Assembly: GCA_903896915.1 (NCBI GenBank)
Contig: CAITZN010000390.1
Location: 1 to 7,543, forward strand
Direction: 5' to 3'
DNA: 7,543 nt
From: an uncultured bacterium
GTDB lineage: Bacteria; Desulfobacterota; Desulfobulbia; Desulfobulbales; Desulfobulbaceae
In this document: one piece after another, positions 5,021-7,543 of the stretch
How the letters are laid out: each line of letters opens with the position of its first letter
Position numbering within the stretch: position 1 is the first letter of the stretch
Notes under the pieces: model-generated
Told to the model about the DNA's origin: nothing
The model's input: the letters and a program-made list of their open reading frames with translations, nothing else
Database searches by the model: none
Translations under genes and position numbers: made by a program

Positions 5021-6967
5021 ATGACAACCTACGTCACCACCCCGATTTATTACGTCAATGCAATGCCTCACTTGGGACATGCCTACACCACGATTGTCAC
5101 CGATGCCTACAGCCGGTTCAAGCGGCTCTGCGGTGACGATGTCCGCTTTCAGACCGGCACCGACGAACACGGAGAAAAAATCGCCGAGGCCGCAGCCAAG
5201 GCCGGAGAAACACCACGGCAATATGTCGACCGGATTGCTGCGACCTTTAAGGAAACCTGGCCGCTACTCTCCATTCGTCAGGATTACACCATCCGTACCA
5301 CGGACCCCGACCATATCCAGACCGTGCAGGACATCCTGCAGGTGGTGCATGACCGAGGCGACATCTATTTCAGTGAATATTCTGGACTCTATTGCCAGGG
5401 CTGCGAGCGTTTCCTGACGGAGAAAGAGCTGGTAGATGGCAAGTGCCCCGATCATCTGGTAGAGCCGAAGGCAATCAGCGAACAGAATTATTTCTTCCGG
5501 ATGTCGAAATATCAGGATTGGCTGATTGATCACATCCAGACCCACCCGGAGTTCATCACTCCCGAGCGCTACCGCAACGAGGTGCTGTCCTTTCTCAGTG
5601 AGCCGTTGGAAGATCTGTGTATTTCCCGGCCTACCTCCCGCCTGACCTGGGGCATCCCCTTGCCCTTTGACAACAAGTTTGTCACCTATGTCTGGTTTGA
5701 CGCCCTGATCAATTACCTGACCGGTATCGGTTATCCCGACGGCGCTGATTTCGCAATGTACTGGGCCGCCGCCGAGCATGTTATTGCCAAGGATATTCTC
5801 AAACCCCATGCCATCTATTGGCCGACCATGATACGAGCGCTGGGATTGGAGCCCTTCCAGCGGCTCCATGTCCACGGCTATTGGAATGTAGATGCCACCA
5901 AGATGTCCAAGTCTCTCGGTAACGTGGTCAGGCCGAAGGAACTAGTTGACACCTACGGGGTCGACACGGTTCGTTATTTTCTCCTCCGGGAGATGAGTTT
6001 CGGACTGGATTCCTCTTTTTCAGCAGATGCTATCCTCGCCCGTCACAACGCTGATCTCGCCAATGACCTTGGCAATCTGTTTTCCCGCTCCTTGACCATG
6101 ATCGATAAGTATGCTGACGGCCGAATCCCGGAATGTTGTGCTGGTTTTTTGTTCACACCGGAAGACCAGGAACTGATGAGCGCCATGGCCTCCATGGTTG
6201 CCCAGTACCGGGAATACATGGAAAACTTCAGATTTCACAAAGCCCTCCAGGCTATCTGGGAGGTTATCAGTTTACTCAACCGCTATATCGTTGGCAATGC
6301 TCCCTGGGAACTGGCCAAGGATGCACGTCATGGCGACCGGTTAAAGATGGTCCTGTATCATCTCGCCGAGGCCTTGTGGATGATCGCGTTGGTCCTCAAA
6401 CCAATCATGCCGGGAACAGCCGAGAAAATGGCGTCTGCTCTGGGATTGCAGAAACAGTTTGCCGATGCTGGAATTGACGCCGTGGGGCAGTGGGGTGAAG
6501 TGCCCAGCGGTACGGTCATCGACAAAGGCGCGCAACTCTTCCCGCGCGTGGAAAAAAAAGCGGGGGTACCGGCGGCACCTTCAGCGGGCCAACCGCTGGT
6601 GCCAGGCAAACCGGAAGCCAATATCGGCGAGGGACTGATCACCTTTGACCAGTTTAAAGATGTCGAACTCCGAGTGGCGGAAATCGTTGCAGCTGAGAAA
6701 GTGGCAAAGTCGGAGAAGTTGCTCAAACTGACTGTAAAGGCACCCGAGAAGCGAACTATTGTCGCCGGCATTGCCCTGCATTACACTCCGGAGGCTCTCA
6801 TCGGGCAAAAGGTCATCATTGTTGCCAACCTGAAGCCGGCGAAACTCATGGGCATCTTGTCACATGGTATGGTGCTGGCGGCCAAGGAGCAACAGGCGGA
6901 CGGTTCGGAACGCCTGGTTCTGGCAACGGTTGCCGCACCCATTGCGAGCGGCAGCCGGGTGGCTTGA
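5021..6967 (+). CDS. metG: Methionyl-tRNA synthetase with C-terminal tRNA-binding domain
   Basis: This 648-residue class I synthetase charges tRNA-Met with methionine in the cytoplasm. The Rossmann fold starts at once with TPIYYVNAMPHLGH (HLGH at 17-20, the HIGH motif), followed by the FQTGTDEHGEK segment. The connective domain has a single zinc knuckle, C125-X2-C128-X13-C142-X2-H145, as in the one-knuckle MetRS group. KMSKS is at 294-298. A helical anticodon-binding domain follows (about 350-500, with NAPWELAK). A Pro/Ala-rich linker (about 515-535) then leads to an EMAP-like tRNA-binding OB domain from about 540 to the end (FDQFKDVELRVAEI ... LMGILSHGMVLAA). Length fits the homodimeric bacterial form. 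The start ATG begins directly at the conserved N-terminus, yet no Shine-Dalgarno is visible in the AT-rich 20 nt before it. The 148-bp gap after ricT could hold its own promoter. No missing catalytic motif is seen. Confidence 0.97.
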   Translation: MTTYVTTPIYYVNAMPHLGHAYTTIVTDAYSRFKRLCGDDVRFQTGTDEHGEKIAEAAAKAGETPRQYVDRIAATFKETWPLLSIRQDYTIRTTDPDHIQTVQDILQVVHDRGDIYFSEYSGLYCQGCERFLTEKELVDGKCPDHLVEPKAISEQNYFFRMSKYQDWLIDHIQTHPEFITPERYRNEVLSFLSEPLEDLCISRPTSRLTWGIPLPFDNKFVTYVWFDALINYLTGIGYPDGADFAMYWAAAEHVIAKDILKPHAIYWPTMIRALGLEPFQRLHVHGYWNVDATKMSKSLGNVVRPKELVDTYGVDTVRYFLLREMSFGLDSSFSADAILARHNADLANDLGNLFSRSLTMIDKYADGRIPECCAGFLFTPEDQELMSAMASMVAQYREYMENFRFHKALQAIWEVISLLNRYIVGNAPWELAKDARHGDRLKMVLYHLAEALWMIALVLKPIMPGTAEKMASALGLQKQFADAGIDAVGQWGEVPSGTVIDKGAQLFPRVEKKAGVPAAPSAGQPLVPGKPEANIGEGLITFDQFKDVELRVAEIVAAEKVAKSEKLLKLTVKAPEKRTIVAGIALHYTPEALIGQKVIIVANLKPAKLMGILSHGMVLAAKEQQADGSERLVLATVAAPIASGSRVA

Positions 6968-7067
6968 CGATGTGCTTAACCCTTAAATATCGTGCCAGGA
7001 CAAACGCCATTGAGCGTACGTTCTGCCCCGATTACATGGCCCTCCAGCCTCTTTTTTCATTCTTTTC

Positions 7068-7071
7068 AGGA
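7068..7071 (+). promoter_or_regulatory. Ribosome-binding site that sets the yggT start
   Basis: AGGA lies 7 nt upstream of the ATG at 7079. It selects this ATG over an in-frame GTG at 6992 that would add 29 residues unlike the family and lacking a ribosome-binding site. Confidence 0.55.
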
Positions 7072-7078
7072 ATCTGCT

Positions 7079-7375
7079 ATGTTTATGCTCGGTAATTTTC
7101 TCATGGCTATCGCCAAACTGATAAATTTTGCCCTCAGTGCTTATATGTGGGTGGTTATCGGCAGTGCTGTCATCTCCTGGGTGAATGCTGATCCGTATAA
7201 TCCCATTGTCCGGTTTCTCCGGCAGGCGACTGACCCGCTCTTGTTGAGAATTCGGCGGGTGCTGCCGGTGATGGGTGGCTTTGACCTGAGTCCGATGGTG
7301 CTCATCCTGGCCATTGTTTTCCTCCAAAGTTTTCTGGTGCCGACCCTGATGCAGATTGGCCAAAGCCTGCAGTAG
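7079..7375 (+). CDS. YggT family small integral membrane protein
   Basis: The 98-residue protein is a single-unit YGGT-domain protein. A long hydrophobic segment (about residues 7-35, ending VVIGSAVISWV) is followed by the family's conserved cytosolic motif (NPIVRFLRQATDPLLLRIRR at 41-60), then LPVMGGFDLSPMVLILAI, where the GG-DLSP signature enters the second membrane segment (about 70-92). The role of YggT proteins is poorly defined; they have been linked to osmotic stress tolerance in E. coli and, as YlmG, to the division gene cluster in Gram-positives and to thylakoid or nucleoid organisation in photosynthetic lineages. E. coli YggT has two such units, so the one-unit length here is the form common in other phyla. 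Start chosen by the AGGA ribosome-binding site and family length. It follows metG after 111 bp with no clear terminator, so co-transcription is possible but not shown. Confidence 0.88.
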   Translation: MFMLGNFLMAIAKLINFALSAYMWVVIGSAVISWVNADPYNPIVRFLRQATDPLLLRIRRVLPVMGGFDLSPMVLILAIVFLQSFLVPTLMQIGQSLQ

Positions 7376-7493
7376 CCCACGAGCAGGGGAAGGATCCCTG
7401 AGCTGTATCTTGCCTCGAAGGCCTGAGGGGCCGCGCGGCGAAGACGATGGTGATCCGGCCGAAGCAGTCACAACCGTCCACTGACCCCAGAAA

Positions 7494-7543
7494 ATGCCAG
7501 TCCATACGGAGACACCTTGTTTGCAAAACCTGCCGGATGGTTC
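7494..7543 (+). CDS. Start of a possible DUF167 (YggU) protein, cut by window end
   Basis: After an in-frame stop at 7482-7484, the first ATG is at 7494 and the frame runs off the right edge after 16 full codons (MPVHTETPCLQNLPDG, next codon TCN). The 'PCLQxxPDG' pattern resembles the N-terminus of many DUF167/YggU proteins, which begin with a short tail, a W/C-L-x pair and PDG before the first strand, and DUF167 genes often sit close to yggT. The visible piece is too short for a firm family call and no good ribosome-binding site precedes it. The 118 bp between yggT and this ATG hold a GC-rich stretch (7405-7460) with short palindromes but no convincing gene or terminator. Confidence 0.4.
   Translation, partial: MPVHTETPCLQNLPDG

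Noticed and set aside
5264..5875. 203-codon reverse-strand open frame inside metG
   Set aside because: It is fully antisense to a clearly conserved metG, has no recognisable domain, and fits a long chance frame caused by GC-biased codon use on the opposite strand.
6992..7078. N-terminal extension of yggT from a GTG at 6992
   Set aside because: The added 29 residues do not resemble the family, and the ATG at 7079 has a well-spaced AGGA and gives the normal one-unit YGGT length.
7384..7400. CAGGG-N7-CCCTG hairpin just after yggT, considered as a terminator
   Set aside because: The stem is short, the loop is 7 nt and there is no T-run after it, so it does not fit an intrinsic terminator.
7430..7439. 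Perfect 10-bp palindrome GCCGCGCGGC
   Set aside because: It lies in a very GC-rich stretch where such palindromes are expected by chance, and I see no second copy in the window.

Overview
This looks like an ordinary, compact chromosomal region from a moderately GC-rich bacterium. The best guess is a Desulfobacterota (former Deltaproteobacteria), possibly Desulfobulbales-like. That rests on protein style and on the gene order holB-ricT-metG next to a YhaM-type nuclease, and it is tentative because no marker gene such as rRNA is present. I see no mobile element, CRISPR array, rRNA or tRNA gene, and no clear case of horizontal transfer.

Layout from left to right. (1) The 3' end of a pyruvate kinase gene, forward strand, cut by the window edge. 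(2) A convergent reverse-strand amidohydrolase of the methylthioadenosine/S-adenosylhomocysteine deaminase family (mtaD). (3) A short divergent promoter region of about 100 bp. (4) A tight forward block: a YhaM-like OB-fold/HD 3'-5' exoribonuclease, holB (clamp-loader subunit delta') and ricT/yaaT (PSP1 domain), separated by 3 and 6 bp. (5) A 148-bp gap with a possible 29-codon small ORF, then metG (methionyl-tRNA synthetase with an appended C-terminal tRNA-binding domain). (6) A YggT-family small membrane protein. (7) The first 16 codons of what may be a DUF167/YggU gene, cut by the right edge.

The genes serve housekeeping roles: central carbon metabolism, salvage of SAM by-products, RNA decay, replication, an Fe-S/RNA-processing regulator, translation and membrane or envelope function. 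The holB-ricT-metG order echoes the Bacillus subtilis holB-yaaT...metS neighbourhood, here with a yhaM-like gene just upstream of holB. The most notable detail is that the YhaM-like protein ends in a low-complexity tail finishing with QQTLF, which resembles a sliding-clamp-binding peptide, and its gene abuts a clamp-loader gene. No undescribed multi-gene system is evident.
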